NCBI GenBank assembly: GCA_009617715.1
Contig: VTFK01000086.1
Location: 310,001 to 374,000, forward strand
DNA from: Plectrocnemia conspersa
Lineage: Eukaryota > Arthropoda > Insecta > Trichoptera > Polycentropodidae
DNA length: 64,000 bases
Direction: 5' to 3'
Below the pieces are notes generated by a model. That model was not told the DNA's origin, ran no database searches, and worked only from the letters and a program-made list of their open reading frames with translations. Positions 31,284 to 45,212 of this stretch are shown here, in pieces. The position numbers and the translations under genes were made by a program. Every line of letters begins with the position of its first letter. The first letter of the stretch is position 1.

Positions 31284-34200
31284 GTATTTTTTTTCTATAA
31301 TTATAATTCTATTTTATAATTCGTAATACTATATTTATTTATTGAATAATATTCAATACATAATTCCTAAACTTGTAATATATAATTAGTATCGTGAAGA
31401 AAAGTTTAATGATATTTATTTTATCTATGTGCTTAAACTAAGCTTTTATAATACTATTCAAATAATAGTCATGATATTTTAATGATCTTTGATTATAGTA
31501 CTTTAGCCCTATAAAATTAAAATTATTTTTTCACTATACTTTTTTATCATGTATCAAAAACATGTTAAATGCAATATTGTTTGTTCAAGCTCATTATACG
31601 TTGGAATAAGATTTTTTTTAAAATACAATAAAGAATTTTTAATTCTTTGCGCGATTTTTGAAATGATTTTGAATAGTTATGATATTAAATATCATATTAT
31701 ATTATATAAATACAGTTTGAGAAACTAACGAATGAGCTGAATTTATCGCATACCAGTTTAATATTGACCGTAACATATGTATCAATACGTATAATCAAAT
31801 ATAGATATAATACTAAATATATATATATATATTTACAGCAAAAGCATAAAAAGTCACTAGCATATTATTTCAGCAGCATGAAAAAAAATATTTTATAAAA
31901 AATGCAAGATCGCAAATACGCATAATGCTAACTAATCGATTTTTATATTTTTTATCATTGCGACTTTTAACTTACAATGCATCGCATTTAGCTGTATTTA
32001 TGAAAGGAATTAACGGTTTATTGCTTAGCATTTGAAAAAAAGTATCCTGATTTAGAATTCGTGACCTTTCTCTATGTCAATGCGAACATTTGCATAAAGA
32101 GTATCTGATCGGCGATAGCCATTGTAATCGAAAGATTTAGGGTTATCGATATTCTTTATAATGAAACTATTTAAAGTTTGCATATAAATAAGGTTATATT
32201 TGTATAGAATTTTCTGAATTTACAGATATTAAACACATACCTAGTGTATTGTGGACGGTTTAAGATGCTCTATACTAATATATGTGCCAAGTTTTAAAAT
32301 TTGCATATCTAAAATATAAGATTATTTTATCGTTATCTATTCAAGGACAACTTTTTAAAAAGTTTACCCAGAGATTATTAACATGACCTCATTTTTTGCA
32401 CGTTAAGCGATTGCTATCGATCGCAATTGTGTGACATTTTTTATAAGCATATTATAAACACAAAGTTGATAACCCTATTTTTTTACATCTTCTTCGCCGT
32501 TAAATCGCTCAATTAACATTTGTAACGGCAGGTCATGTCGGTAGAGTCTAAATTTGAATAATCGGTTATTGTTCGTGATTTTGACACGTTTCGGGAACGA
32601 AAAGAGCGTGATGATCCCGTGACGACTGTCGAATTAATGCACGTTTATATTTGCCTCTTGAATAAATAATGAAATTGAAGAAACTTTGAGAAATAAGCGC
32701 TTTCTATTTATAAGTTTTTATTGTCATATTTATAAATATATACTCATTATTAGGGCACTGAATAGTATATATGTACTTAAGTTTCATAACCACAGAAGAA
32801 GAGATCAGGCACGAGACTTATATAACGTAGAACTAAGAAATAGTTTGAGAATAAATAAAGATATTTTTAGTCAATCAGAAAATAAAATGCTTAAGAAATA
32901 TGTTCTGGATTCAGTATTTACCTTTCCAAATTTAGCAATTGTATGTGTTTCATTAAAGAGTTAGTAAATGTGACACGTCTGTTTTTGTTCACAAATATGA
33001 TCTCGATCCACGATATCGTGGTAAAACAGTAGATAATCGGTTATTGTTAGCACATTTTCGCGACCGCGACGACCGTTAAATTAACGCACGTTTCCATTTA
33101 CGTGATGTAAGAGACCATCTATCAATCACGACGCACCTTTTTACGAAATTTGTGTAGAGATTGAAAAATTTTCGCACCGCTTACCACCGCTGGTTAGAAA
33201 CAGACGGTGACGAAACCCGAACGATAATCGATTTCTAGGACGGGTTTTATCTGAGAAAAATCGATCTTCTTGCTTGTCACACCGGTGACGGGAGCGACGG
33301 ATAGCTAAGTGTGGATAGGAAGGAGAGAACGAACAAAAAATATAGCAACATTTCGATTATGCTCTGCGACGGGGGTCCAAAAAGGCAATCGATGACCATC
33401 GCTCACCCGCGGACTCATATCTGTCCGTAAAAAAGCGGAACCGAATAGAGAATCGACGATGAAAAAAATTAAATCAGAAGTGGACGATGCAATCGTAAAC
33501 GATTTACGCAATCGGCGATTATATAATGGTGTAAAGTGTGGCAGACACGCCTTTCCGCCTATCCTTTGTAAAAATAAGGTACCTAGTTTATAAGATGTTT
33601 TTTTAATTTATGAAAAGCTTAACGGTATCGCAACCGAAACCTGTTTTACAGTTGTTTCTATTATCAGACGGTTAATTTCTAAATATCATTATCTTCAAAA
33701 ATGCTTTTAAGACACAAAACTATTGGAATATTATACCTGAAAAGATACATTTCTAAGTAAATACGGCGTTGAGGGATTAAGTCACGATAAGCCGACAAAA
33801 ACTTGTGGAATTTCAATTAGTGTGCAGTTGAAAAGATTGGCAAAAAATAACAATAATTTTTTTACCGGTTTAATTTTAAGCTTATATATTACATATATTA
33901 TCGTTTTCATTGAAATATTAACGGACAGTATAGAAAGTAGTAGAAAATAAACATAATGTTATTTATATTTATTATTCATGAAAAATATACTTTATTAATA
34001 AATCGTGAGGCAATTTAAAAAGCCTGTATTTATTGAGTTAGTAATGTTATTAAACGGTAAGTAGTCTTAATAAATGGTTAGTTAGTATTATGTTATGACT
34101 CCGTAAAATTCGAATATACATACATAAAATATGTTTATACAAAAATAGTATGAATATAATAAGAAATTAAATTAATTTTGGGATGATTGCTATTATGAGC

Positions 34201-34580
34201 TAATCTTTATTTGCCACTTGATCAAAAATTTACTGACTGTTTAATATGTTACCAAATTTAAAAAACATTCAGTTAAATCTAAGTATGTATTTATTTTATA
34301 TAAATTCATTATTAAAATAATATTTAATATATGACATATATAGACATCTATGAGAAATAGGGCATTAGAATAAATTTAACAAAGTTCAAAACCATTACTT
34401 AAATATATATTTTTCACTAGCAACTAAAGCTTAACATGGATTTGTGTGTTTATGGTTTTATTTCTGAATTAATATTTAAAATCAAATGGGTTTAAATTAT
34501 AAATTATTTTTTGGATTTTTGCAAATTTATAAATTATATTTTCATGGGTAAATTCATATATTTAAAAAAAATATAGCACA
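31284..34580. other. Intergenic DNA with a short dispersed duplication
   Basis: No coding gene recognised. Two related segments about 0.45 kb apart (32.56-32.66 and 33.03-33.11 kb) share ATAATCGGTTATTGTT, a CGACGACCGTTAAATTAACG-like block and CACGTTT. A lower-AT patch at about 33.0-33.5 kb has no recognisable function. Confidence 0.5.
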
Positions 34581-34584
34581 ATTA

Positions 34585-35271
34585 AGTGGAATTAGTCAGT
34601 AACGAATACCAACACCTACTATTAAACAAGGCCAGACAGCTCGCGTGTGACGTCATCAGCGTGAGGGATTCCAATTACGTAAATCAGTTGTACGTTTCGC
34701 TCTTCCCTAATATAAAATATAGATTAATTTTAAATACAAAATTTTTAATTTAATATTAACATATATTAGTATATTATACATAAATATTTTTTTAAAACTA
34801 CTTTACAAGCTATTTAATTGATAATAGTGTGATTTTTATATAATATTTATAATAAAAATTCAAGCCAAATATTTTTTTTATGTCTGAAGTTAATTGCTAC
34901 GCTACACTTTTCCTGATGCTGATGACGTCACGAAGAACCTGCTCTGTCTGGCCATTAAATCGATGGTATTTCATGGGTTTGAATCTTATTATTATAATTA
35001 AATTATAATTTCGATCGATTATCAAAAATTAGGTTTCCTAGATTTTGATAATCTCATTGATGAATATCGTTATACATAATTAAAATATCTATCTAGGTCA
35101 TGCTTTTTTGTAAGTGGTATTAATATATTTTGAAAAATATAAATGTCACTGATTTACAGACTTTGATTTCAGTCACACTTATCGATTGTGTTTATTCCAT
35201 TGAAAAATATTTGGCTTACGCCTGTAAGTTTGCAACGAAAGATTTATTTTTATTAAAACAATAAATAAAAT
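34585..35271 (+). repeat. SINE copy 4 (tail type A), split by a MITE
   Basis: The right part (34954-35271) has TCGATG, the B-box-like GGGTTTGAATC, the core TCTCATTGATGAATATCG and tail type A ending GCAACGAAAG and AATAAATAAAA. The part left of the MITE (ACCAACACCTACTATTAAA, to 34626) parallels the SINE head of copy 1 (ACCAGCACCATAGACC). The two halves appear separated by the element at 34627-34953. Confidence 0.5.
34627..34953. mobile_element. ~325-bp MITE inserted in the SINE head
   Basis: Terminal repeats GGCCAGACAG (34630-34639) and CTGTCTGGCC (34944-34953), plus sub-terminal perfect inverted GTGACGTCATCAGC (34647-34660) and GCTGATGACGTCAC (34918-34931). ATTAAA lies at both borders (34621-34626 and 34954-34959) as a possible target duplication. 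No coding sequence. I cannot name the superfamily. Confidence 0.7.
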
Positions 35272-35279
35272 ATTTTTTT

Positions 35280-38200
35280 AATATTCAAAGTATTTGTTTG
35301 ATGATTTTCTACAAAAACAATAGAAAAATTACAGTAAATAGCAATTCTACACAGGCTAAAATTTGAACGGAGGCGACGTGATATTTGCACATATCATTCT
35401 GGCTGCCATTTCTAAGTTAACTGTGCTAAATTTAATATTTAACTTTTAAGTTAAAAGTTGAGCGACGTGCTATTGAAACTGCATAAGAAACTGAACAGCG
35501 ACGCGCTTACGTTCGATTACGTGCAACTGCAATACGTGAAAAACAAGATACTAAAAATACTGTAATTTTCTAATTACAGGATGTAAAAAAATATAATTAA
35601 CAAAACAAGATTTATATATATTATAGCTATAAAGCTAGTGTTTTAATACAAGTTAATTGTATAAGGCAATTTATCAGTGAGATGAGCAATAAATAAATAT
35701 TATTTAAATATTTTAAAATATAAACTCTCTCTCAATATGATTTTGGACATAACTAATATACAATATAAATATTTCTCAAAGTTCAATTATCAAGTACAAA
35801 TATACTTATAGGTTTGTGAGTTCCAAATAAGGATTTTTGGAAGTGCAATATGTATTTAACACACTAAAAATAATTTCAACATCCTCCGTATATGGAATAT
35901 ATTTAAAATAGTTTTGGGTTGTTTATATTTCTTACGTATTTATATGATTACATATACCTTATAAAGGTTACCAGACTAACCTTGCAATATTTTATAACTT
36001 GACCCGAGTTCATCTTACTCTTATATTTGAACCGCCGATTTTACGATTGCCATTTTAAGAACTTAAGCACTGCTTCATGTTCGCAAATACATACATACAC
36101 ATACCTACACATTACATAAAATCATTGCGAATATGTACATATAATAATCATATTACATAAACGCGATTTCTCGTTGATCGAGCACGTCTTTGATTGTTTC
36201 CGGCCTCCCGTGCACAATAAATCCACCCGTACCGTTACAGAAATTAATATGTATTCGCAATAATAACATTGAATAAAAAAGTAGTATAACGCGTTCAGTT
36301 AGAAAAATCACATCCACACACGTTGTATAATACATGTGTACATGGACACATACACGATCTTGAAGAAAAGCTATTAAAAATAACGGGGCGGTCGTTTGAA
36401 TGGACCAGTTTCGATGGCGTTCAATAGACAATTTCGTAGATGTGAGAGTAATGATACCGCTGGATATAATTATTGTACTAACTAGACTTCACGAAAATTA
36501 TTCTCCGACGTGCGATACCTAGACCTAGGGGCGAATGTGTAGAAAATGGGCTAATGCGTTCCTGATTGACTTTGAACAGTATTCTTGCGAAGCGATTAGC
36601 TTAACAGTAAATAAATACGCCATGTGTATGTTGGATAATTGCTTATTAAACATTACTGTGGTGCTAGCTGGCTTTTAAAATGTTCGTACTAGATCGATAA
36701 TATTTATGCTAGATGGATAATTATATTGAGATCAACATAATTGTTACATATACTGCTACTGATATTTAAAAAAAAAATTTTTTTATAAAAAAGTGAAGCA
36801 GAGCATATATGCATATAAAAAAGATAATCGTAAAGTAAAAATACAAATGAAATAGGATAAAATCTAGAATATATTTTAGATTATCATGAAATTTTTAGAG
36901 CATAACTAAAATACTCTTCAAGCATTCACTGATCCTGAAAAAATTTCTAGATTATATCTTCATACTAGTCTCATAGCTAATCTATTATTCTGTAATTCAG
37001 AAAATTCATTGATAGTTATATTCTATCAAAACGATTTTTTCTTGTATTTCATCAATGACAATGGATGACTTTACGCTTTTAATTTACGGCACTATTTTGG
37101 CAATGAATTTTAAAAGCGCCTTTTTTACACAAAAAAAACGGATCATCAACTTAGGATTAGAAAATATGTATGAGCAAATTATCTCTCTTGAAAATTTCAA
37201 AATGAAATTATAAATGATATTAAATTAGGCACACGAATTTACATATTTTTTACAGTATTCAATGAGGATCTATTTGTGAAATTATTTATGTAACATTTAC
37301 GTATTTGAGAAGCGAAATTATTGAAAAATATTGGGGACACCTGTGTTTGGTAATATAAATATTAAAATATAAAAATATATTTTCTTAATTTTATGTCCAG
37401 GAATTAAATCTGGAGCAATAAATTATTTCTAAAAATATATTCTCGGGATATTCTTAAATGTGCTATCAATGTAATATATGCTCCAAAAGTCAAAATATTT
37501 TTCCCCATAGCTTATAAAATATTTAAAATAAAATATATCTTAAACCGTTATAATATTCATTTGTTATATAATATAATTTAATTTTTTTTATTGAGAATAT
37601 CTTGTAAACAGTATTTAAATAAATAAAAATACCATTTGAGATGATGAGGTAATTAGGTTGGCCTTTTTTATTTATAATGTGTTTATAAAAGAGTTTATTA
37701 TGAACTATATATTTCTTGAAAAAATATAACATAGAATAAAAGCTCATTTAGGAGCTTTTCTGTGTGTAAATCAATATTTTAATTAAAACATACAAATAGT
37801 GTTGTTATTCTATTAAAACAGTAATTTTATTTAATATTTATAGATTATTAAATTAAATAAAGTGTTTATTGCAAAATTAAAACTAATGCATCCTACTCAT
37901 TTTCATTAGTTAAACGATTTTATCTTATCGAAAGAAATGCATTTAAATTTCATAACGGTCTTCACGCCACTTTCGATTTCAGTTAACGGAACACCGGTAA
38001 TGTAATAACTTTACTTTAATAACTATATTGTAAAAAGATAACAATTAGGCAAAACACATAATTGGGCAAGATACGTGCGGAGTAAATTTTTCGTAATAAT
38101 AATTCCTGTCCGTCGCGTAATCGCCGAATTTATATTTTCAACGCATCGCATGTAAAATGGCTTTTGATATAACATTATTATTATTTTACGATTATTTTTT

Positions 38201-41200
38201 TCGTACTTCGATCGTTACGTGTTAAAACATCGCTGGGATTAACGGTCAAACCTCCGGTTAAATTAAACCCCGGTTCGAAGAAGGAAATTGCTTACATTTT
38301 TACATACGCATACATGCATGGGAACTCCTCGAGCGAGATTAACCGTTCGATTTGCACGTATTTATATTATTATCATCCATCCACGTACCATTATTGTATA
38401 TCCAGGAGACATGCAGAAAGTAGTATTTTCTTTTTCGATACAATAAAATTAAACTCGGCATTGACGTCAATTGTAACAAATATACGCACATAAATCTATA
38501 TTTACGATTCACGTTCTGAAGTTGTACCATAAACGATATGATCTTTTCGAGACCGTCTACGTTATAGAATAAGCGAGTGTATATATTCACAATTTATATG
38601 TCTATAAAATCATAATACAATATAATATATTATAACAAATTTAATGATGCTGTGCTCAAAACATATTATAAATATTTTTTAACTGCATCTGATAAGAGAA
38701 GTAAGATTTTTATTAAAAAAAATAATTACTTTATTGTTAGTTGAGAACTATTTGTTATTCATTGAACTTTAAATGAGTGTCAATTGATATTAAATAAAAT
38801 AATTCCATGGATGTTAAATCTTAGTAAGTGGGCGCGTGCGAAGGAATAGTCGTAACATTACCATAAACTACAAAAATACAAAATATATATAAAAAAAAAA
38901 TAAAAATTTAATTCATTAACTATTTATAGTAACAAATTATAAGAAAATTATTTTTTAGTATTATATATCAATATTGATATGTTTGTAGATATAAATCGTG
39001 TATGATTTTTATAAGAACAATACATAAGCGATTCAAATTAAACATTTAGTTTAATTAATATAGTAACCAGTTATAAGCAAAATATTTTTTAGTATTATAT
39101 ATCAATAAAGTAATTATTTTTATTTAAAAAAAATATAAGTTTCAGATTGAAAAAGACTGATTTTAAATACTTTCCAACATTTTTTTCATAAAATATATAC
39201 TTTAACTAACTTAAACAAACTAAAATTAGAATATAAAAGTAATTATTTAGTGATTTTTTAATTCCAATAGCATAACAGCTTTGATTCAAAATATTTCAAT
39301 TGCCCTTTTTTTATCTAATCTGTATTCTGGGTGTTTTTATCTGTATATAAATGAAAGGAGCAAGGTCTGGATAAAAAGGTGGATGAGATAAAACAATTTT
39401 GTATATTTTTTCACTTGGCAAAAAATTCTGCCATTGCAAAGTTTGGCACTCAATTTATTTTTAAATAGGGAAATGGAACAAAATACGTAATCACGTAGCA
39501 ACGGTCAAAGCACAACTGATATTTAGAGATATAAAAATAATACATAGAAAAATCACAGTATTTAATTTAGCTAATGAAGCTATTTGTGTATGAACATTAC
39601 ATTATTGTGCCACACATTAGTATTAAAACTTGTTATAAACATGTCTGATATGTAACACAATAAATTAATTTAACAGTAATGCGTTAAAATTGTTAATTAT
39701 CTATAAAAATAATAAGCAATATCACATCAGCTATTTTAATTTCTAAGAGTACATAATTTTTATTTAAAAAAATCATAATGATTTAATGTCTACTATATAA
39801 TATTATTGAAAAAGAAAAATTGTTTCAAAACCTCTATTGTTGTAGCAAAACCATGTATTATTAATGCATTGCCCATATAAGGTATAAGTTTCTGTAATAT
39901 TACATGTTTTCAACACGTTCAAGCTTTAGCTTGTTAAAAAGCATTATTTTAGAAGTTCTTCAGAAAATGCCAAAAGCTCACTTGCTACAGTATCGTAAAT
40001 CTTTTCTATAATGTAGCATAAACATCTAAATGTATAATTTTGTACTTCAGGAATTTTCTAAACCTAATAAATTTTAAAGCGGTTTTATTTTATTACGACA
40101 AGAATGAGATATAAACTTTAATTTAAATGTACTATTTTACGAATATTACATTATCAGAGCAAGATGAGATAATATATAAAATATATATCGTATGTTTTTT
40201 ATTGAAATTGTTCGTAGTGTTTTAAACGTAGAGTTTACTGAATCAAGTCTCCGTTTTATTACACATTAAATATTGGTTATCTCTTAACAACGTTTTCGAC
40301 TTAATGAATTTAACTCTTACGGTTTTATAGTGTCATTTTTTTGTATATATACGTATATATAATTTTCCAATATAAGTTTATACGGTATATGAATGTATAT
40401 TGTATTTATTATATAAATAATTCAGTTTATATGCTATGGCAGCAGACGCGGTTAAATTCAATTGTGTTTGATACAATATTTATAGTCGTGTCGTGAATTA
40501 TATGAACGATATTTCCTGCTACTTGCTTTCCGAAGGCATTCGCTTCAATTGTTCTCGAGCCACCGTAATGGATATTAGAAGTTGACTAAACGCCATTTAT
40601 CTACAATATTTATTACAAATTGTTTGACGATCAAAATCGATTAACTGCGTTTATGGTAATACGATACAGGCAGTTTCAACTACCATAAACAGTTACTATT
40701 TTTTAAATATAACTGAAATACTGTGTCAATAAATTTAATAATGATTTTTAAAAGAAAATCTCGGTTAGAGGCCGTTAATAATATTTAGTTTAATGACAGC
40801 TCTACTCCACTTGGACGAAGTGTGCCACGACAGCTGCGTTTTGGTTGTTGAGACGCAGTAGAAGAAAAAAATTAACAATTATAATTTTAATTGATCATTT
40901 AAAGATTCCTTGAGTGTTTTATTTATGTGTTGGCAAGATGCCAATTTGCCTTATACGATCAGAAATTGAAATACCTCGGCAGTATGCGCTCGAAGACGTC
41001 GAAGCATTTGCCAATAAAGGTAAACGTGAGAATTGCGTCTGACCTATGTGCAAATATTTCATGATCCACACAGTGTTCACGTTGACATTTAATTTTTGTA
41101 CATCACGTATTTTCCACGTATTTCAAAAATTATTCTAAAATAAATATAATGTTTTATAAAAAAGAAAGCTTTTTCTTAAAAAAAATTGGTATTTGAAATA

Positions 41201-41590
41201 AAGTTTATGATATATACATAATAAAATAATAAAGAAACGCCCTTGCAGAAAAACACTAGGGTTATTTTAAATAATAAAAATCAAAAAATCATGAAAGTAT
41301 GAATAAGCACATGAATATTTTTTATCAATTAACTCAATAATGATAAATAATACGATCAATAAAATTAATAAACTGCATTGCAGCGAGCTTTAAAGTCGTT
41401 TTAAAACATATCATTTAAAAAAAATAGTTTTAATGTTTGATTTTACTGTTTTAGAAACAGCATTTGCGTCTATTATAATAAATAATGTTTTGATCTCAAA
41501 ACGCATGCATAGTAATTAAATTTAATTTCCTGAAATATTATTATAAAAAAATTATTTAGTCTATAATATAATTCTCAGAAGAAAATATAT
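35280..41590. other. Gene desert, AT-rich
   Basis: No convincing coding exon, RNA gene or intact transposon seen. The longest open frame (minus strand, 36153-36431) contains the coding-looking NGTGGFIVHGRPETIKDVL but lacks splice borders and homology I recognise. Lower-AT patches occur at about 36.15-36.6 and 37.9-38.6 kb. Confidence 0.45.
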
Positions 41591-41599
41591 ATTTGAAAA

Positions 41600-41900
41600 T
41601 ACTGTAAAAATGAAGAGTAACATATATCATTTGTATATGTTACGGCGAATGATCAGTGAAAATAAACTTTCACTTGCATTTCAGTGAAATCGTATTGATA
41701 AATAAATTTATATTTTTACTAGTGAAAATATAGGAAATACTGAAAGAGAAGAAGAAGAGTAACATATATTATTTGAATATATATCAATAGCATTTAAGTG
41801 AAATAACGATAGATATAGTATGTATATTTCTACTAGTGAAAATATAGTTTTACTGAGAGGTGCTAGTGAAATTATATGCTGCTCTAAACTGTCGTTTGAC
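41600..41900. repeat. R1-family repeats, internally duplicated
   Basis: Two successive units each contain AGAGTAACATATAT, CATTTCAGTGAAAT or CATTTAAGTGAAAT, and TACTAGTGAAAATATAG (units near 41.61-41.75 and 41.75-41.85 kb). The same motifs occur near 19.1 and 42.6 kb. Confidence 0.55.
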
Positions 41901-42111
41901 ATTCGGGAAACATTTTTTATAATTAAACGTGTTTCTGTTAATTAAAATAATAAAAAAATATTCAATCCGAGTTAATGATGTCAATTATTTATCAGAATTG
42001 TGCTAAATTTCATTAAAAATGCTATTTCTATTTATCCAAACAAGTGCACAAACAGTACACTTTTCTCCTACAACTATTTTGAAAAAAAATAGTACGACTT
42101 ATTAAAGCAAT

Positions 42112-42255
42112 GTTCAAACAAAAACCTAACCTAATCGAATTAAGCAAACCCAACTTGACCTTATAAAAGTTCTATTGCTAACTGTAGTTTTTAAATTTTT
42201 GCTATGGCAAGTTTTGTTTGATTAATTATCATTAGGGTTAGGTTTGGGTTTGAAC
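42112..42255. repeat. 144-bp foldback element
   Basis: The left arm starts GTTCAAACAAAAACCTAACC. The right arm ends GGGTTAGGTTTGGGTTTGAAC at 42255. The arms are imperfect inverted repeats of about 30 bp. The interior has AAACCCAACTTGACCTTATA, which resembles part of the R1 repeats nearby. Confidence 0.6.
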
Positions 42256-42524
42256 AAAAAATATATGGGTTGCAACTCCTGTTAAGAACAAAATATACGG
42301 AACATATGTACACATAGTTTCACTAGTAAACACTTAACCGACGTATAAGCTAGTTTCTACCCATTACGTTCGATGACGGTAATATACAAGACCGGTAGAA
42401 TCTACCTTTAGTTGCCTCTGATGTTAAATGACGACTACTGTAGTATTTATACAAATTATTTTGTATAAAAATACTAGAAAAACTATGTTTTCATGTAACA
42501 GGCGGCGTAAAAATGAACCGTTAA

Positions 42525-42790
42525 TTAAATATTAACCAGTGAAACTATAAATTAATTGTTTGATACATATTCATCGCTAGTGAAATTATATTTTTACTAG
42601 TGAAAATATAACTTCACTAAAAAATTCACATTCATTGAAATAGTTTCGAAACGTCCTTTTACTGTTTAAACTCAAACCTGATCTAAACCAATTAACCAAA
42701 CTCAACTTGATCTAATAATTATAAAACTAACTATAGTTTTATAAATACGTATTTTATAAGACTAACTGAATTTTATTTGAATGAATAAAA
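42525..42790. repeat. Dispersed repeat family R1, copy at 42.6 kb
   Basis: It shares ordered blocks with the copy at 19.1-19.6 kb: CCAGTGAAACTATAAAT, TTGTTTGATACAT, several CTAGTGAAA motifs, GAAACGTCC and the AAACTCAAACCTGATC block. Non-coding. Confidence 0.55.
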
Positions 42791-42904
42791 ATAATAATAA
42801 AATAAGGTATTAAAATACCTACAATAAACGACTTTAATAAGAGCACCCCTGACAATCCCTGTAAACGGCGATGAATAAATATCACGATTAAATAGATGCG
42901 AGTT

Positions 42905-43100
42905 GCAGCATGCTATTATCTATGAGCTAAATTAGCTCATTATTGAACTGTTTTTTATAAAAAAAATCAATATATATATGCGTGAGATTAAAAACTGTAA
43001 TTATTGATCGAATTTTTTTTATTTAATAACCACTAATTCTGACCCCACAGAAGCAATAAAAATTTTAAAACATATGAGATTTATACCCAAGTATTTCAGG
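42905..43100 (-). repeat. SINE copy 5 (tail type B), minus strand
   Basis: Read on the minus strand: a B-box-like GGGTATAAATCTCATATG, then TCAGAATTAGTGGTTATT, the core AATCTCACGCAT, and the tail TTCAATAATGAGCTAATTTA followed by GCTCATAG. This is the type B tail seen at 8.84 and 31.1 kb. Confidence 0.5.
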
Positions 43101-43194
43101 TATTTCATGCTGAATTATTTTTTTATTTGAGTTTATGCACCGAGTTCATTAAATAATTGGTTATTTCATATCCAAATTTATTTATTGTACATTT

Positions 43195-43392
43195 TTTGTT
43201 GTTACATGACAAAATTTAGTTTAGCCCAATGCATTAAAACAAGATAAAATCTAATTAACACCTGTAAGATTGTAGTGAGGTAGAAGTTAAAATCAGTCTG
43301 TATATTAGTGACATAAATTTTATTAATAATAAATAATAGATATCACAATGCACGACCTAGCTCGATTTTATTTTAAATATTCGTCACAATAT
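43195..43392 (-). repeat. SINE copy 6 (tail type A), minus strand
   Basis: On the minus strand: ATGAATATTGTGACGAATAT, then AAAATCGAGCTAGGTCGTGC, GTGATATCTATT, TTTATGTCACTAATA and GCATTGGGCTAAAC. This follows the type A tail order of copies 1, 4 and 7. The tRNA head is missing. It lies next to copy 5 in the same orientation. Confidence 0.5.
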
Positions 43393-43399
43393 TCATTTG

Positions 43400-45212
43400 G
43401 GATTTAAAAATAATAGAAGAACCCTACCTTTGATGATCAATCGGAATAATGATCATATAATAATTACTAACGCAAGTTTATTTCTTAGATTCTTTGGATT
43501 CAAGTGAAACGCGGTTGATTTTAAAGACACTGACATATTAACTTACATCATTTACAGCCGGAAGTGTACTTATTCCCAAAATCCCATTAAAAGCAGTAAA
43601 AATAAATGAGAATAGTCGTTAATTCATTATCAGCTATAAATCAGAGTAAATATACAGGCAATAAACGTCGCACAATTATAATTTTTTTTTATATCTAAAA
43701 TCAACTTTCACTCGGTTCATAAACGGGCTATTGTGGAAACGGGCCACGACCATTGAAGAGTAATACGGTCGTGCTCGATCTTGCTATTTTTTATACTATC
43801 CATCTACTACAAAACCAAATTGCGAAATTCTCATCTTGGCGAAAATATAACATAACACATTGTGTGTCTTGAAAATCGCTAATGTTTGACTTTTTCTACA
43901 ATAAAAATTGTCATTATGTAACAAATTTATTGTTTATTGGTTTGTGGTTAACTACTATTCAGTTTGTGGTTTGGATAAGTGCTAAAAATATATGTACAAC
44001 AAGGAAATGCAGCTTGGATGCATTATCGCCCACCGAACACGCGCGTGATTCGGTTAAAGAACATTTTTTGCGGAGATTTTTCCGCGGGTTGTTTTTTTTT
44101 CTTCTGAGATCGTTGTTGCAAGTCATTATCGTAAAGTAATGATGATGATGACGATGGTGGTCGGATCGAAATTGAGCATAAATACAGTATCAAAATCGAG
44201 TTCGAGATGTGGAAGTAAAAAAATAATGACGGCCTATAAAAGCGGGTGTCAATACATTTTGATTTAATTTTCAAATAAAATCTTATGTTTTTGGATAATA
44301 AATGTGCAAATTTCATCAAAATATTACTTTATTTAATAATAATGGTTTTGCTTTGAGGGTCAGAAAATAAATAGTTACACAATGTACTATTAAAATGACT
44401 CTTTTCCAAAATAATTCGAATTATAAATATACCATTTTAAGTTAATGACCTAATTTAATAATGCTTATTAAACCTCCTTTTAAGCTTGTCTGTATGCTAA
44501 GAAACTAAAATTAAGATAAATATACTGATAATATATATTAATTAGTATAGAAATCGATATTATGTAACAAATTTTTAATATTTTAAAATGTTTCTTCTTG
44601 AAAATTATTTCCAAAATTTTTTAAGAAAAATGGCAAAAATTTGCTGATTTTTACAAAGAATTAAATTTGTACAAATATTTTTAATGGAAATAAGAAAAGC
44701 TGCATAAAAAAAGGTAGGTCCACGCCAGATGTTTACGATATTATTAACTACTTTGATCGGCTTTATTTTTGCTTTGGTCAGCGAATTTAAATCTCACTTT
44801 TTATTATTTAAAAATGTTTTTTTATTTCTATCTTGTTTGAAATATAAAAAATATGAAGTAGCAACAGCTGTTATTAATAGATTTTTTACGATATAGGAAG
44901 CCAAAACAATATATTTCCGGTCCTTTGATTAGTCACATACATTATAAGAATAGCAAAAACTGTAACGTCTCAAACTAGTAACTATAAAATAAATAGAAAA
45001 AAATAACAAATTATCATCCTATTTAAGATTGTTCTTTTCTACGATCATGCAGTTCTCTGTTCGGCAGTAATATAAATAAATCTAATAATATACTGTATAT
45101 TACGTATATTTTTTTATTCATCAAAGTTTTTAAGAAATCTCAATAAAATCGAGAAGTGACAATGAAAATTTTTATTTCTCGAGAAAAGCAAAACATATAG
45201 AAACCAGAATGC
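43400..45212. other. Intergenic DNA with a lower-AT patch
   Basis: A lower-AT patch at about 43.70-44.23 kb has opposite-strand open frames (43882-44139 plus, 44023-44319 minus) that match nothing I know. The rest is AT-rich without recognised features. Confidence 0.4.

Noticed and set aside
36153..36431. 92-residue minus-strand frame containing NGTGGFIVHGRPETIKDVL
   Set aside because: The segment looks protein-like but the N-terminal part is not. No acceptor AG lies at a suitable place, and I recognise no homologue.
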